Part shown: positions 47,841 through 56,724 of the stretch, piece after piece
Layout of the letters: each line of letters begins with the position of its first letter
How positions within the stretch are numbered: position 1 is the first letter of the stretch
Origin: Peptostreptococcus equinus
GTDB taxonomy: Bacteria > Bacillota > Clostridia > Peptostreptococcales > Peptostreptococcaceae
DNA length: 64,000 nt
NCBI RefSeq assembly: GCF_027125355.1
Contig: NZ_CP114052.1
Coordinates: forward strand, 1,054,001 to 1,118,000
Direction of reading: 5' to 3'
Made by a program: the position numbers and the translations under genes
Notes under the pieces: generated by a model
Database searches by the model: none
What the model saw: only the letters and a program-made list of their open reading frames with translations
Told to the model about the DNA's origin: nothing

Positions 47841-48240
47841 AATCATCGCCACCAAACCTATCTTTGATATAGCAACTATGACTACAGAACTTTCTATTGG
47901 AGTTTCCATATGCTGAAAATTTCTTCCCACAATACTTGCAGGTAAAATCATATATAGCCTGATGATTTACCATGTCTTTATGGTTATTCCACCATTCATT
48001 TCTACATTTATCCGAGCAAAATCGTTTCTTTTTTCTGCCCTTTACCTGAACAACTGCCTTACCACAATTTTCACAATAGCCTACTATATCTTTATCTTTA
48101 ATCATAGGTTCCTTATTTCTATTTCTATGAAAGAATGATTTTACTGTGTTTACTGAAATTCCAACTTCTTTAGCAATTTTAGTGTAACCAAGTCCTTCAT
48201 TACGCAGTTTACATATTTCATATTTTTGCTGTTCATTCAT
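47833..48240 (-). CDS. Helix-turn-helix/zinc-finger protein of the recombinase module
   Basis: 135 residues from ATG 48240, which has AAAGGAG nine bases before it. The N-terminus (EQQKYEICKLRNEGLGYTKIAKEVGISVNTVKSFF) is a sigma-70 region 4/Hin-like helix-turn-helix. Two CxxC-x-C zinc-binding groups follow (CENCGKAV..CSDKCRNEW and CKYCGKKF..CSHSC). Such proteins are commonly found with tandem serine recombinases in Clostridia and may be DNA-binding partners or a directionality factor; that is inference. Confidence 0.75.
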   Translation of the reverse strand: MNEQQKYEICKLRNEGLGYTKIAKEVGISVNTVKSFFHRNRNKEPMIKDKDIVGYCENCGKAVVQVKGRKKKRFCSDKCRNEWWNNHKDMVNHQAIYDFTCKYCGKKFSAYGNSNRKFCSHSCYIKDRFGGDDYE

Positions 48241-48256
48241 TCCTACGCTCCTTTCC

Positions 48257-48276
48257 AGCAAGGAATTTTCCTTGCT
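48257..48276. other. Perfect short-loop hairpin upstream of the HTH gene
   Basis: AGCAAGGAA / TTCCTTGCT, nine-bp arms with two bases between them, ending four bases before the ribosome site of the HTH gene. No T-run follows on either strand, so it is not a standard terminator. Confidence 0.7.
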
Positions 48277-48319
48277 ATCTATAAGCGAGAAATTTGATGG
48301 ATTCGAACCCTTAAAAAGC

Positions 48320-48360
48320 AAAAAAATAAAGCCTACCAAGGATTTCTCCCCAGTAGGCTC
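48320..48360 (-). terminator. Intrinsic terminator after the endolysin gene
   Basis: AGCCTAC / GTAGGCT arms (48330-48336 and 48353-48359) around an inner GGA-GAAA-TCC hairpin, followed by TTTATTTTTTT on the minus strand. It closes the late lysis operon. Confidence 0.8.
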
Positions 48361-48376
48361 ACATTTAGATATTCAG

Positions 48377-49366
48377 TTATAAAAGTTCATTTACTCTTCT
48401 TTGCACAGCGTTATAATCATAGCCAGCTCTTTCAAGGCTGTTTTTTCTGTCCTGACCATTACCCCAGTCACCTCTGATGACTTCTCTTGCCAAGGTATCA
48501 ATGGATTTTCCGCCTGATTGGCTGCTACTTTTACCGGATAAGATTTCATTGACTCTGTTTTGAACAGCGTCATAATCATAGCCTGCAGATCTAAGACGGT
48601 TTACTCTATACTGTCCATTTCCCCAGTTGCCTGCAATCACTTCTCTTGCCAAGGCATCAATGCTCTTTGATGGCGTACTTGCCACCGGATAAACAGATCT
48701 ACCATTTGCATCATAAACAGAGTATCCTGGATTTGCATTGGCACACTTCTTTGCATTATCTAAATTTCTAAATGCACCCTTTTGGCTCTTAGCATCACCC
48801 CATGATTTTCTGACCCTATATAAATAAGAAGGGTTTGTTCCGCTGGAAGATGAACCGCTTCCTGAAAGTCGTTTATTCACCTCACTAGCGATATATGGAA
48901 ATTTACTCCCCAGATATGGACCCGGGCAATTTGTAGCTGCAAACCAACAGTGCTTTGTTAGATTTCCTCTGGTATCTCCTGTATAGTTAAATCTTTTGAT
49001 TCCATTTCTTTTGCAGATATCTACACAAAGTTCAATGGTTTTAGCAAGTGCCCTATCACTGACATGCCAGTTTCCACCAATCTGGTCATTGGCAACTTCG
49101 ATAGTAACGGCTCTATTATCATTTGCTGAACTTGAAGAACACCAAGAGCGATTACACTCTTCTACATACATTCCCACTCTACCATTTGAGTCTACACCAT
49201 AATTAGAGCTTGCACCCCTTGAACTTGCTGCAAAGACAGAACCACAAGTTTCTACAGACAAATTACCTGCCATATGGTGAATTGTAATGGTATCAATCTT
49301 GTGATTTCTCCTTCCGCTATGGTTTGGACTAAGTCTTACATAATTTACTAAACTGCTGTTACTCAT
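48377..49366 (-). CDS. Phage endolysin: N-acetylmuramoyl-L-alanine amidase with two CW_7 repeats
   Basis: 329 residues. Amidase_2 domain (about 1-165) with DTITIHHMAGN, HCWFAATNCPGPYLG as zinc ligands. A central stretch (YRVRKSWGDAKSQKGAF ... YSVYDANG) is an SPOR-like linker. Two CW_7-like repeats end the protein (about 232-278 and 287-329), each with LAREVI-x-G-x-WGNGQ and GYDY-x-AVQ-x-RVNE; this type binds peptidoglycan in the Cpl-7 lysozyme. The start is ATG 49366 with GGAGG eight bases upstream. It overlaps the holin gene by 8 bases. Confidence 0.92.
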   Translation of the reverse strand: MSNSSLVNYVRLSPNHSGRRNHKIDTITIHHMAGNLSVETCGSVFAASSRGASSNYGVDSNGRVGMYVEECNRSWCSSSSANDNRAVTIEVANDQIGGNWHVSDRALAKTIELCVDICKRNGIKRFNYTGDTRGNLTKHCWFAATNCPGPYLGSKFPYIASEVNKRLSGSGSSSSGTNPSYLYRVRKSWGDAKSQKGAFRNLDNAKKCANANPGYSVYDANGRSVYPVASTPSKSIDALAREVIAGNWGNGQYRVNRLRSAGYDYDAVQNRVNEILSGKSSSQSGGKSIDTLAREVIRGDWGNGQDRKNSLERAGYDYNAVQRRVNELL

Positions 49367-49778
49367 TTTCTTTTCCTCCTCTTTCCTTATCATGTAACTG
49401 CTCTAAAACTACTTTTAGCTTTTCAGGAATTGGCAGTCCTAAGTGTCCTGAATTTTCTAAAAGGCTAATGCCTTCATTAGATAGATAAAAGAAAATGACA
49501 GCACTCCTTAGAACACTGCCACCCCCTATAATCTTTGTATCAAGGATATTTGCAATGCCTACCATCATAAAGATAAGCACTTTTCTGCAAATCCCCTTAA
49601 AGCCTACCTCGCTAGATAACTTTTTATCTGCTACCGCACACATCACTCCTGTGATGTAATCGATGACTACAAATAAAAGAAGAGCGATAATAAGACCATC
49701 ACACCCTCCTAAAAAATATCCAAGCCATCCTCCAACTGCTGTAAAAGCAATCTGAATCATACTCCAAAATTCTTTCAT
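49359..49778 (-). CDS. Phage holin (toxin secretion/lysis family)
   Basis: 139 residues. Three hydrophobic segments, including GLIIALLLFVVIDYITGVMCAVADKKLSS, with SSEVGFKGICRKVLIFMMVGIAN, the family hallmark. The end is charged (LHDKERGGKENE). It makes holes in the membrane at lysis, letting the amidase out. AAGGAGG lies before the ATG. The order holin then amidase is usual. Confidence 0.9.
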   Translation of the reverse strand: MKEFWSMIQIAFTAVGGWLGYFLGGCDGLIIALLLFVVIDYITGVMCAVADKKLSSEVGFKGICRKVLIFMMVGIANILDTKIIGGGSVLRSAVIFFYLSNEGISLLENSGHLGLPIPEKLKVVLEQLHDKERGGKENE

Positions 49779-49802
49779 ATTAATTTCCTCCTTAAAATTT
49801 GT

Positions 49803-49830
49803 AATAAAAAAACAGCTATCTCTAGCTGCT
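49803..49830 (-). terminator. Intrinsic terminator between tail and lysis genes
   Basis: CAGCTA / TAGCTG arms (49813-49818 and 49823-49828) with a TCTC loop and a run of seven T on the minus strand. Short stem, so likely partial. Confidence 0.6.
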
Positions 49831-49835
49831 ATAAA

Positions 49836-51563
49836 CTATTTCCATCTGCCAATAACGATTAAATCCATCCCGAAGGTTAAATTTGTTTTCTCAGCACACC
49901 AAATATTAACTGAGAATGAAGTGGTTGTTTTATCATTGGCTCCTTTATGTCCAACATAGGCATATTCTGCATAATTTCCTGTTTGAGTAGGTGTTGCCAT
50001 CACTTTATAATTAGCATCCTTAAACGTAAAAGGAAGGTTAACTTTACTGGTTCTATATTGGTCTTGATTTACGGTTGGAAGTGTTGTAGCTCCCCAACAT
50101 TCAGCGATTCCACTGTGCCACTTTCTCCAAGTCCAGATACCCGTTGTCCCTTGCGATTCTACAAAATCACCAACTATAACTCCCTTATATTGAACAGACC
50201 ACCCCTTTTCTATTTCTACTACTTTTGCTTTTTCTGCAACCTTTCCTATAGCAAGCCCCCTTCCTGATTTATGAAAATCCATAAGGACATAGGCCGTTCC
50301 AACCTGTAGCGAAAGAGTTGCTTTTGTAAAGTCATCCTTAAGTTCAATATATACATTCCATGAATACTCCCCGCTTGCAGGTATCACTACATTACCCGTT
50401 TTAGAATATCCGCTAAATGATATCTCCTTGGTAGTCCATGATGAGTCAGACTGCCTTTTATATCCATATTTAAGAGTCTTTGTGTTCTTGTTATTTACAG
50501 ATGCAACCTCAACACTATAATCAAGCCTAATATAATTTCCTACTTCATCTGTTTTCCCATTTGCATCACATCTCTCGGCATAAAATGTTCCTATTTTGGG
50601 AGTAAACCAATCATATACAGTAGGACTAATGCTTGCAGAACCTGTTAATCCTCTAGCATCGGTAACGCTCGCACTTACCGTCTGTGATGTACTTACAATC
50701 ACTTCTGATACCTGCTCTGCTGTTTGGTAGTTAACCCCGTTAAGAGATAGTGTTCTTGAGCTTACGGATGTTCCGGCATAGAGTGTTTCCGTAACCTTTG
50801 CTCTAATTTTTGATTGTCCTTTTACAAATCCTCCATACTTATCCTTAAATTTCATATCATCAGAAATCGTAATTGAGACTACAGGCTTCATATCAGAAGT
50901 CGGAGATACACTTACAGAGCTTGCTTCTTTCGTTCCAATCTGTGTACTTCCTGAATAGGTAATTGCACGTATCCTAATCTTATGTGATTTTGTAGGAAGA
51001 TATTTAGCCCAATCTTTTGGAACTTTCCATGTATATGATGTTCCTACTCCTGTTGCAATATTCATAAAGGAAAGCTTGCCATCAACTCCTGCCTGAATAG
51101 TGTGCGTAAAGCTGCTTGATGCCCTTGGCAAACTGATTACCACATTATCACCATATGTTACACTTGTCTTATTTACAGATGGCTGTGTTGCCCTTGCGAT
51201 TGTCGGAAGTGACCAAGAACCACTACCTGAACAATTAACTGCATAGGTATAGATACCTGCCTCAGCACTTGCGCTAAAGCTTTTAGAACCATCTGAATTA
51301 TGGCTGATTGTAAATGAGCCACTTGCTACAGTCGTACCATTAAAAAGTTTTATTCTAGTAGATGAACTGTAAACTGTAGAACCGTTAATCACTACCTTAA
51401 AATTACCTGCCATATACCAAGAAGTAGTACTTCCCCCAGCCCCTTTTAAGCTCCAGCTAATAACAGTCTTATTGCTATCCACGGACTGGCTTGATACACT
51501 CCAGTTAAATGTTAGATATCTAACTTCATATTTGCTTGTGCTAAAAGAACCGCTACTTGCCAT
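49836..51563 (-). CDS. Phage minor structural protein, DUF859 family
   Basis: 575 residues. N-terminus is rich in Ser, Gly and Thr (TSKYEVRYLTFNWSVSSQS, then SWSLKGAGGST), followed by beta-rich domains (GSFTISHNSDGSKSF, SWSLPTIARATQPS) and a C-terminal part with GRGLAIGKVAEK, all characteristic of DUF859 tail-associated proteins of streptococcal-type siphophages. Likely part of the baseplate or tail fibre and involved in host contact. It starts two bases after the stop of the spike gene. Confidence 0.8.
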   Translation of the reverse strand: MASSGSFSTSKYEVRYLTFNWSVSSQSVDSNKTVISWSLKGAGGSTTSWYMAGNFKVVINGSTVYSSSTRIKLFNGTTVASGSFTISHNSDGSKSFSASAEAGIYTYAVNCSGSGSWSLPTIARATQPSVNKTSVTYGDNVVISLPRASSSFTHTIQAGVDGKLSFMNIATGVGTSYTWKVPKDWAKYLPTKSHKIRIRAITYSGSTQIGTKEASSVSVSPTSDMKPVVSITISDDMKFKDKYGGFVKGQSKIRAKVTETLYAGTSVSSRTLSLNGVNYQTAEQVSEVIVSTSQTVSASVTDARGLTGSASISPTVYDWFTPKIGTFYAERCDANGKTDEVGNYIRLDYSVEVASVNNKNTKTLKYGYKRQSDSSWTTKEISFSGYSKTGNVVIPASGEYSWNVYIELKDDFTKATLSLQVGTAYVLMDFHKSGRGLAIGKVAEKAKVVEIEKGWSVQYKGVIVGDFVESQGTTGIWTWRKWHSGIAECWGATTLPTVNQDQYRTSKVNLPFTFKDANYKVMATPTQTGNYAEYAYVGHKGANDKTTTSFSVNIWCAEKTNLTFGMDLIVIGRWK

Positions 51564-51564
51564 C

Positions 51565-53184
51565 CTAATCCACCACCTTTGTAAAGCTTAAGTTTCCTGT
51601 TGTTCTTGGAATAAAGGCAAATTTACCTAGCCTTAAGCTATTAATAAACTCACCATCTACTGCATAAAATTTTCTATTTTGCCAGTAAGCACTACTTGCT
51701 CCATTTTCCATAAAATTGATACGGTCATTTTCTATCCTAAGTGTAAGAGGATTCCCTTCTTCACCTAGCAAGATATCTCCGTCAACAAACCTTATATATT
51801 TTGTAATTTCTGCAAACCTATTAGATGTATCTCCGTTTATCTTTGCCTGCTCTGACTTATATTGATTAAAGGTAAGCTCTATTCCACTTGCTGTCTGGGT
51901 AATAATAGTCCTTATAGACTCAAGTAATTCATCTGCTTTTTCCTTGTTGTAATAGCCTTCTGATACTTCGCTTCTTATTTGTTCTGCAGAATGGTTAATA
52001 TTTGAATTGGCTTCTCTAACTGCCCTTACTGTTGCAATGCTACTTGAAGTCTTAATGCTTTCCTGCAAGTTACTGTTTACAGTCTTTAAGGTTTCTTTTG
52101 TATTTATCTGCTCTTGTGCAAACGACCTATCTGAACTTCCGATAGTGATGCTGTTACTGCCTAGATTTAATAAATCTATGGAAAGTGATTTAATAAGCAT
52201 CTTTTTATCGATTCCAAGGTTTGATACTTTTACAGGTATATATGTGCCTAAAGAAAAAGGCGAGACCTTATATCCCGCCTTTGATAAATCTGCTGCTGAT
52301 AAAGTAATAGTGGTAGTGACTCCAAGAGCATCGGCTAAATCTCTTTGACCTGCTTTCAGCAGATTACTTGCATCTGTAATATGGTCATGATGAACAACCT
52401 TTGTAATCCTACCGTACGTTTCTATCCCATTTTTATCTTCAATCCTTATATTTCCGGTTAACTTTTTTAGTGTCAGATACTCATCCGTATCTTCACCATC
52501 CTCATTTTTAACTCTTGCTCCAAGTGGAATAATTACTGTAGCAAGGTTATCAGAACTTACTTCTTTCTTTGCATCAATAAGGTTAATACACTGTGTTATT
52601 TCTTGATTACCTATAAAATTCAAATCCTTTAGATAGTCAATATATGTTTTACCACCCTCATGCCTTAGCCTAAAATATCCACCTAAAAGTTTTATAAATT
52701 TCTCTCTTAATATTTCCCAAGTTGATAAATACTGAGTTGACGAACGAACAATATTTCCTGTAGCAGTATCATTTGTGACAGTCACATCCCCTACTATAAA
52801 TCTTTTATCTTCAGAAACTTCAGCGTTATGAATCTTAATTACATTTTGAAATAGGGTTTTTACATCACCAACTTCATAATTAAAAGGAGGCTGGATGCTA
52901 TCATTAAAAAAAGCAAGTTCTCCTTCACACTCAATTTCATCATTACAAAACAAATCGATTGTTGGTGCGTAGGCCCTTCCTCTAAAAAGAAGTCTATCAT
53001 CGTCATATAAAGTGATGATAGACTTCATTAGTTTTATTCTTCCATAACTAGGATTATCTTTTGGAATGGTAAAGGTAAGTATTCCAGAAGTGTTTAATTC
53101 TAATTTCAAACTTCCTTCCGTAATCATATATTCATGAAGAAGTGGATCATAGATAAGCTCATTATCACTATATATTCTATACAC
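51565..53184 (-). CDS. Phage tail spike/endopeptidase-like tail protein (Tal type)
   Basis: 539 residues, starting from GTG 53184 (AAGGGGG before it). N-terminal prophage tail protein fold (YRIYSDNELIYDPLLHEY ... LKLELNTSGILTFTIPKDNP, GRAYAPTIDLF), a middle part with IDAKKEVSSDNLATVIIPLGA and a C-terminal Gln/Glu-rich helical region with IRFVDGDILLGEEGNPLTLRI. It forms the tail tip downstream of Dit. No recognisable peptidase catalytic site was found. Stop of Dit and start overlap (TAGTG). Confidence 0.85.
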   Translation of the reverse strand: MYRIYSDNELIYDPLLHEYMITEGSLKLELNTSGILTFTIPKDNPSYGRIKLMKSIITLYDDDRLLFRGRAYAPTIDLFCNDEIECEGELAFFNDSIQPPFNYEVGDVKTLFQNVIKIHNAEVSEDKRFIVGDVTVTNDTATGNIVRSSTQYLSTWEILREKFIKLLGGYFRLRHEGGKTYIDYLKDLNFIGNQEITQCINLIDAKKEVSSDNLATVIIPLGARVKNEDGEDTDEYLTLKKLTGNIRIEDKNGIETYGRITKVVHHDHITDASNLLKAGQRDLADALGVTTTITLSAADLSKAGYKVSPFSLGTYIPVKVSNLGIDKKMLIKSLSIDLLNLGSNSITIGSSDRSFAQEQINTKETLKTVNSNLQESIKTSSSIATVRAVREANSNINHSAEQIRSEVSEGYYNKEKADELLESIRTIITQTASGIELTFNQYKSEQAKINGDTSNRFAEITKYIRFVDGDILLGEEGNPLTLRIENDRINFMENGASSAYWQNRKFYAVDGEFINSLRLGKFAFIPRTTGNLSFTKVVD

Positions 53185-53822
53185 TACATTACCCCCTTCC
53201 TGTATCTTACTTTCAACGTTCCTATGCCGGATACATTCAAAACATTATTCCCCGGCATAAACACAAAGCCAAGTCTATGCGTCCCCTTTTTTAAGTTATA
53301 TGTTTTTTCCTTAAATTTAACCGTTGCATCAGCACTTGTTTCAAGAACCGGTGAAACAGGCATTGTTGCGTTTGAAAAGATAATATCTTTAGCAGTAGAT
53401 GTTAAGGTAATTGTCTGAACTGTTTCTGATATAAAATACCGATACGGATCACAGCTAAATGTTAAGTTCAGCGTATGGTGTGCCATTTCCCTTGATATGG
53501 AAGAAAATATACACCTTCCTAAAAAATATCCGTCAAGATGTGACAGCTGTAGTTTTATCCTTTTCCCAAGTACAGCTACTAGCACCTGTTGTTTTTTACT
53601 TTCACTTACCTTATCATCCCCTGTAATACCTATACTCAGATTAACTTGTCTATTTCCGTAGTTTATATAACCACTTAGGGCTTCACTCATATCAAGTTCA
53701 CCATCACGACCAGGTATCTCAACCGTTACGAGCTTTGGTTCTGGCATTCCAATCTCAAAACTTTCAAGAGTAACTTTATATTTTGCACAGATATTTATTC
53801 CATCAACAATTATACTAATCAT
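53184..53822 (-). CDS. Distal tail protein (Dit)
   Basis: 212 residues. ISIIVDGINICAKYKVTLESFEIGMPEPKLVTVEIPGRDGELDMSEALSGYI is the N-terminal signature of Sipho_tail/Dit proteins. It forms the hexameric hub linking the tail tube to the tip. The stop and start codons overlap those of the tape measure and spike genes. Confidence 0.87.
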   Translation of the reverse strand: MISIIVDGINICAKYKVTLESFEIGMPEPKLVTVEIPGRDGELDMSEALSGYINYGNRQVNLSIGITGDDKVSESKKQQVLVAVLGKRIKLQLSHLDGYFLGRCIFSSISREMAHHTLNLTFSCDPYRYFISETVQTITLTSTAKDIIFSNATMPVSPVLETSADATVKFKEKTYNLKKGTHRLGFVFMPGNNVLNVSGIGTLKVRYRKGVM

Positions 53823-56623
53823 CCTCTTTCCCTCCTAAGTACCATTTTCCCAAGGCCTTTATCAATTTCAGGAAGTAAATGCCCTACTAAAGTTCCATCC
53901 TCTAAATAAATTCCTTTCGTACTGTTATCAGCTATGATAGATAGGTATTTTTCCATAGCAGATGTGTTTAATTTTTCATCAAGCATCTTTTCAAGCTGAG
54001 TATAAAAACCTCTAAGTGGTAAGATTACCTCGGCTCCTGCTTCTCCTCCTGCCATCAAAGAACTACCATTCATACCAAATACGGTAGGTCTTTTCATGAT
54101 TCCACCTTCCTTGTACCAATCAATCGATAAGTGTGGAACAGATGGCGGCATAAGTGAAAGTTTCCCTTTGATACTAAAGTGAGGTAACTTTATATGTGGC
54201 AATTTAAGTTTGATACCTGCAAAGAATCCTTTAATCGCATCAACTACTGACTTCACCTTGTTTTTAGCAGCTTCAATCGGTGTTATAATGGCATTTTTGA
54301 TTCCATTCCAAATAGATGTGGCTGCACTCTTTATTCCATTAAACACTGAGCTTACTGTGCTTGATACTGCATTAAAGACTGAACTTACTTTACTCTTTAT
54401 TCCATCAACCACAGTAGAAATAACCGATTTGATTGCATTCCATACCGTAGTTACTATATTTTTGATAGTATTAAAAATTGTAGTAATCACAGATAAAATA
54501 GCATTTATTACCGTAGTGATTACGGCTTTTATTGCATTCCAAACAGTGGTAATCACAGTTTTTATGGCATTCATTATACTTGTAATAACCTGTGAAATTG
54601 TATTCATCACAGTGCTTACTACAGACTTAATTCCCTCCCACACCGTCATAATGGTTTCTTTGCAGTTTTCCCAAATAAACCTAAAAGGAAGTGTGATAAG
54701 TTCAAAGTATCCTTTTATAAGCTCTACAATAAACATCAGTGCTACAGTTAGTACATTCTTGATAGTTTCCCAAACTGTAGTAAATATATTAACCAAGCCT
54801 TCCCATATTCCCTTAAAGAAATCTGATATACTCCGCCAAATACTCATGATGGCAGTCGATACTGTTTCCCATAAACCCTTAAACCACTCAGTGATAGCTC
54901 CCCAGTTTTTAATAATGGCAATGATAGCCACAACCGCTGCGATAATAGCTGCAATAATACCGATAATAGGAAGTAAGGAAACATTAAGAGCACCAAAACC
55001 GACTGCCGCCCCTCCTGCTGCAGTACCGGCAGCTGCTGTTCCCGCTGCACTTGCTCCTCCTGCTACACCTACCGCTGTAGTTGCGGTAGCTGTTCCACCA
55101 AGTAGTCCAATTAAACTTCCAAGTGCTGATGTAATAGTTCCAACCGCAGTGATGACTTTTCCTATTACAACTAGTACCGGTCCAACTGTTGCTGCAATAA
55201 GTGCTATTTTTACAATAGCCTGCTGCATACCGGGAGATAGTCTATTCCACTTTTCACTTAAAGACTTCATGCTTTTAGCAAATTTCTCAAGCATTGGCTG
55301 AAGAACTGTCATTAGAGAATTTCCAACATCCGCACCCACAATCTTTAGACTGTTCATCGAGGTCTTAAATTTATCGATTGGATCCAATGTTTCATTAAAA
55401 GTGCTATCTACATTTCCAAGGTTATCTTTTAGGGATGTTCCCAGTTCTTCAAAGGAAAGCGAACCATTTTTACAAGCCTGATAGATTGCAGGACCTGCTT
55501 TTTTACCAAATAGACCGATTGCTACTTCAAGTCCCTCTGTATCTGATTTTGCATTCACCATGCTGTCTTGGATGTCTTTTAATGCTTCTTTCATAGGCTT
55601 TCCGTTTGCTGTTGCATTAGAAAGTGCCTTAGATAAACCTGTCATAACTTGTGAGGTATCTGCTCCTGACATTTCAACATTGCCTAGAAAGTTTGCTGCA
55701 TCCGATGCAGAAAATCCTAGTTGCTGAAGTGATGCACTGTTAGTTACCATGCTCTTTGCAAGAGTGTCCATGCTGATGCCGGTTCTTTGACCAACAGCAT
55801 TCATGGTATCAAGTAAGGCTCCTGCATCTTCTGCTTTTAGTCCAAAGGCTGATATGACCTTCTGTGTATTATCAATAGCAGTAGATACATCCGTATTATT
55901 AAGCTGAGCAAATTTAATAAACTTTCCAGATAATTCCTCTAACTTTTGACCTGTAAACCCAAATCTGGTATTTACTTCTCCGATAGCTGCCCCTGCTGTT
56001 TCAAAGTCAGTAGGAATGGAAGTGGCAAGGTTTTTCATGCTATCTTGCATTTCCTTTAAGGCTTTGCCGGATGCACCTGTCTTTTGCGTGATGATATCCA
56101 TTCCCTTATCGACTTCATTAAAGGCAGCAAGTGAAGCAGCACCCATTGCTACAATAGGTGCTGTTACATGAGTGGATAGGCCTTTACCAACTTCAGTAGT
56201 CTTATCTCCAACTGCTTTAATTTTATCTCCTGCCTCTTTCATGGAAACAGATAGTGCTGATGGTACTTTTTTTGCTTCTTCCTCAAGAGCCTTTAGGTTG
56301 TTTTCTGTTTCAATGATTTCTCTTTGCAGAGCATCATATTTATCTTGACCAAGCTCCCCATTTTCAAGCTGTACTTTTGCCTGCTTATCTGCTTCTTTTA
56401 AAGCATCCAGTTTGCTTTTAGTTTCAGAAATTTCCTTTTGCAGTAGCTGTTGTTTCTGAGCAAGTAGTTTAGCATTGGAAGGATCAAGTTTTAATAGCCG
56501 ATTTACATCACGAAGCTGTGACTGCGTTGTTTTTATTGTAGAATTTACTCCTTTTAAGGCTTTATCAAGACCTGTTGTATCTCCACCAATCTCAACGGTA
56601 ATTCCCTTTATTCTATTTGCCAC
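53819..56623 (-). CDS. Phage tail tape measure protein (TP901-like)
   Basis: 934 residues starting from GTG 56623 with AAGGAGG seven bases before it; the frame upstream to 56671 overlaps a hairpin and is unlikely. An N-terminal coiled coil (about 10-125), the conserved TP901 domain (FETAGAAIGEVNTRFGFTGQKLEEL ... GRTGISMDTLAKSM) at about 185-420, two to three hydrophobic stretches near 485-570, then a long series of about 11-residue repeats (WNAIKAVITTV and variants) at about 640-770. It sets tail length. The ending (ILPLRGFYTQLEKMLDEKL) is typical. Confidence 0.92.
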   Translation of the reverse strand: MANRIKGITVEIGGDTTGLDKALKGVNSTIKTTQSQLRDVNRLLKLDPSNAKLLAQKQQLLQKEISETKSKLDALKEADKQAKVQLENGELGQDKYDALQREIIETENNLKALEEEAKKVPSALSVSMKEAGDKIKAVGDKTTEVGKGLSTHVTAPIVAMGAASLAAFNEVDKGMDIITQKTGASGKALKEMQDSMKNLATSIPTDFETAGAAIGEVNTRFGFTGQKLEELSGKFIKFAQLNNTDVSTAIDNTQKVISAFGLKAEDAGALLDTMNAVGQRTGISMDTLAKSMVTNSASLQQLGFSASDAANFLGNVEMSGADTSQVMTGLSKALSNATANGKPMKEALKDIQDSMVNAKSDTEGLEVAIGLFGKKAGPAIYQACKNGSLSFEELGTSLKDNLGNVDSTFNETLDPIDKFKTSMNSLKIVGADVGNSLMTVLQPMLEKFAKSMKSLSEKWNRLSPGMQQAIVKIALIAATVGPVLVVIGKVITAVGTITSALGSLIGLLGGTATATTAVGVAGGASAAGTAAAGTAAGGAAVGFGALNVSLLPIIGIIAAIIAAVVAIIAIIKNWGAITEWFKGLWETVSTAIMSIWRSISDFFKGIWEGLVNIFTTVWETIKNVLTVALMFIVELIKGYFELITLPFRFIWENCKETIMTVWEGIKSVVSTVMNTISQVITSIMNAIKTVITTVWNAIKAVITTVINAILSVITTIFNTIKNIVTTVWNAIKSVISTVVDGIKSKVSSVFNAVSSTVSSVFNGIKSAATSIWNGIKNAIITPIEAAKNKVKSVVDAIKGFFAGIKLKLPHIKLPHFSIKGKLSLMPPSVPHLSIDWYKEGGIMKRPTVFGMNGSSLMAGGEAGAEVILPLRGFYTQLEKMLDEKLNTSAMEKYLSIIADNSTKGIYLEDGTLVGHLLPEIDKGLGKMVLRRERG
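54300..54660 (-). repeat. Coding repeats in the tape measure gene (WNxIKxVITTV type)
   Basis: About ten imperfect units of 11 codons with Trp/Phe-Asn at the start and Ile/Val-Thr/Ser at fixed positions. They are amphipathic helix repeats, not mobile DNA; their complement produces a long spurious open frame at 54210-55301 on the plus strand. Confidence 0.75.
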
Positions 56624-56652
56624 TTTAACCCCTCCTTTCCTAAAAATGGGCA

Positions 56653-56687
56653 TAAAAAAGACACCTACCATTAAGTAAGTGTCTTAA
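56653..56687 (-). terminator. Terminator-like hairpin after the EamA gene
   Basis: AAGACACCTAC / GTAAGTGTCTT arms (56658-56668 and 56675-56685; one wobble pair) followed by TTTTTT on the minus strand. It lies between the EamA stop and the tape measure start and no promoter is seen after it. Confidence 0.75.
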
Positions 56688-56724
56688 AACAGTTTAATAT
56701 TCAGTTAGACGAAACTAGGATTTG

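Noticed and set aside
48285..48306. T-loop-like GGTTCGAATCC suggesting a tRNA gene
   Set aside because: No matching acceptor, D or anticodon arm could be found around it, and the 5-bp T stem is only partly paired. Kept only as a possible remnant in the findings.
54210..55301. Open frame of 363 codons on the plus strand
   Set aside because: It is the complement of the repetitive tape measure gene; repeats keep it open. No ribosome site, and composition is a reverse image of the WNxIKxVITTV repeats.
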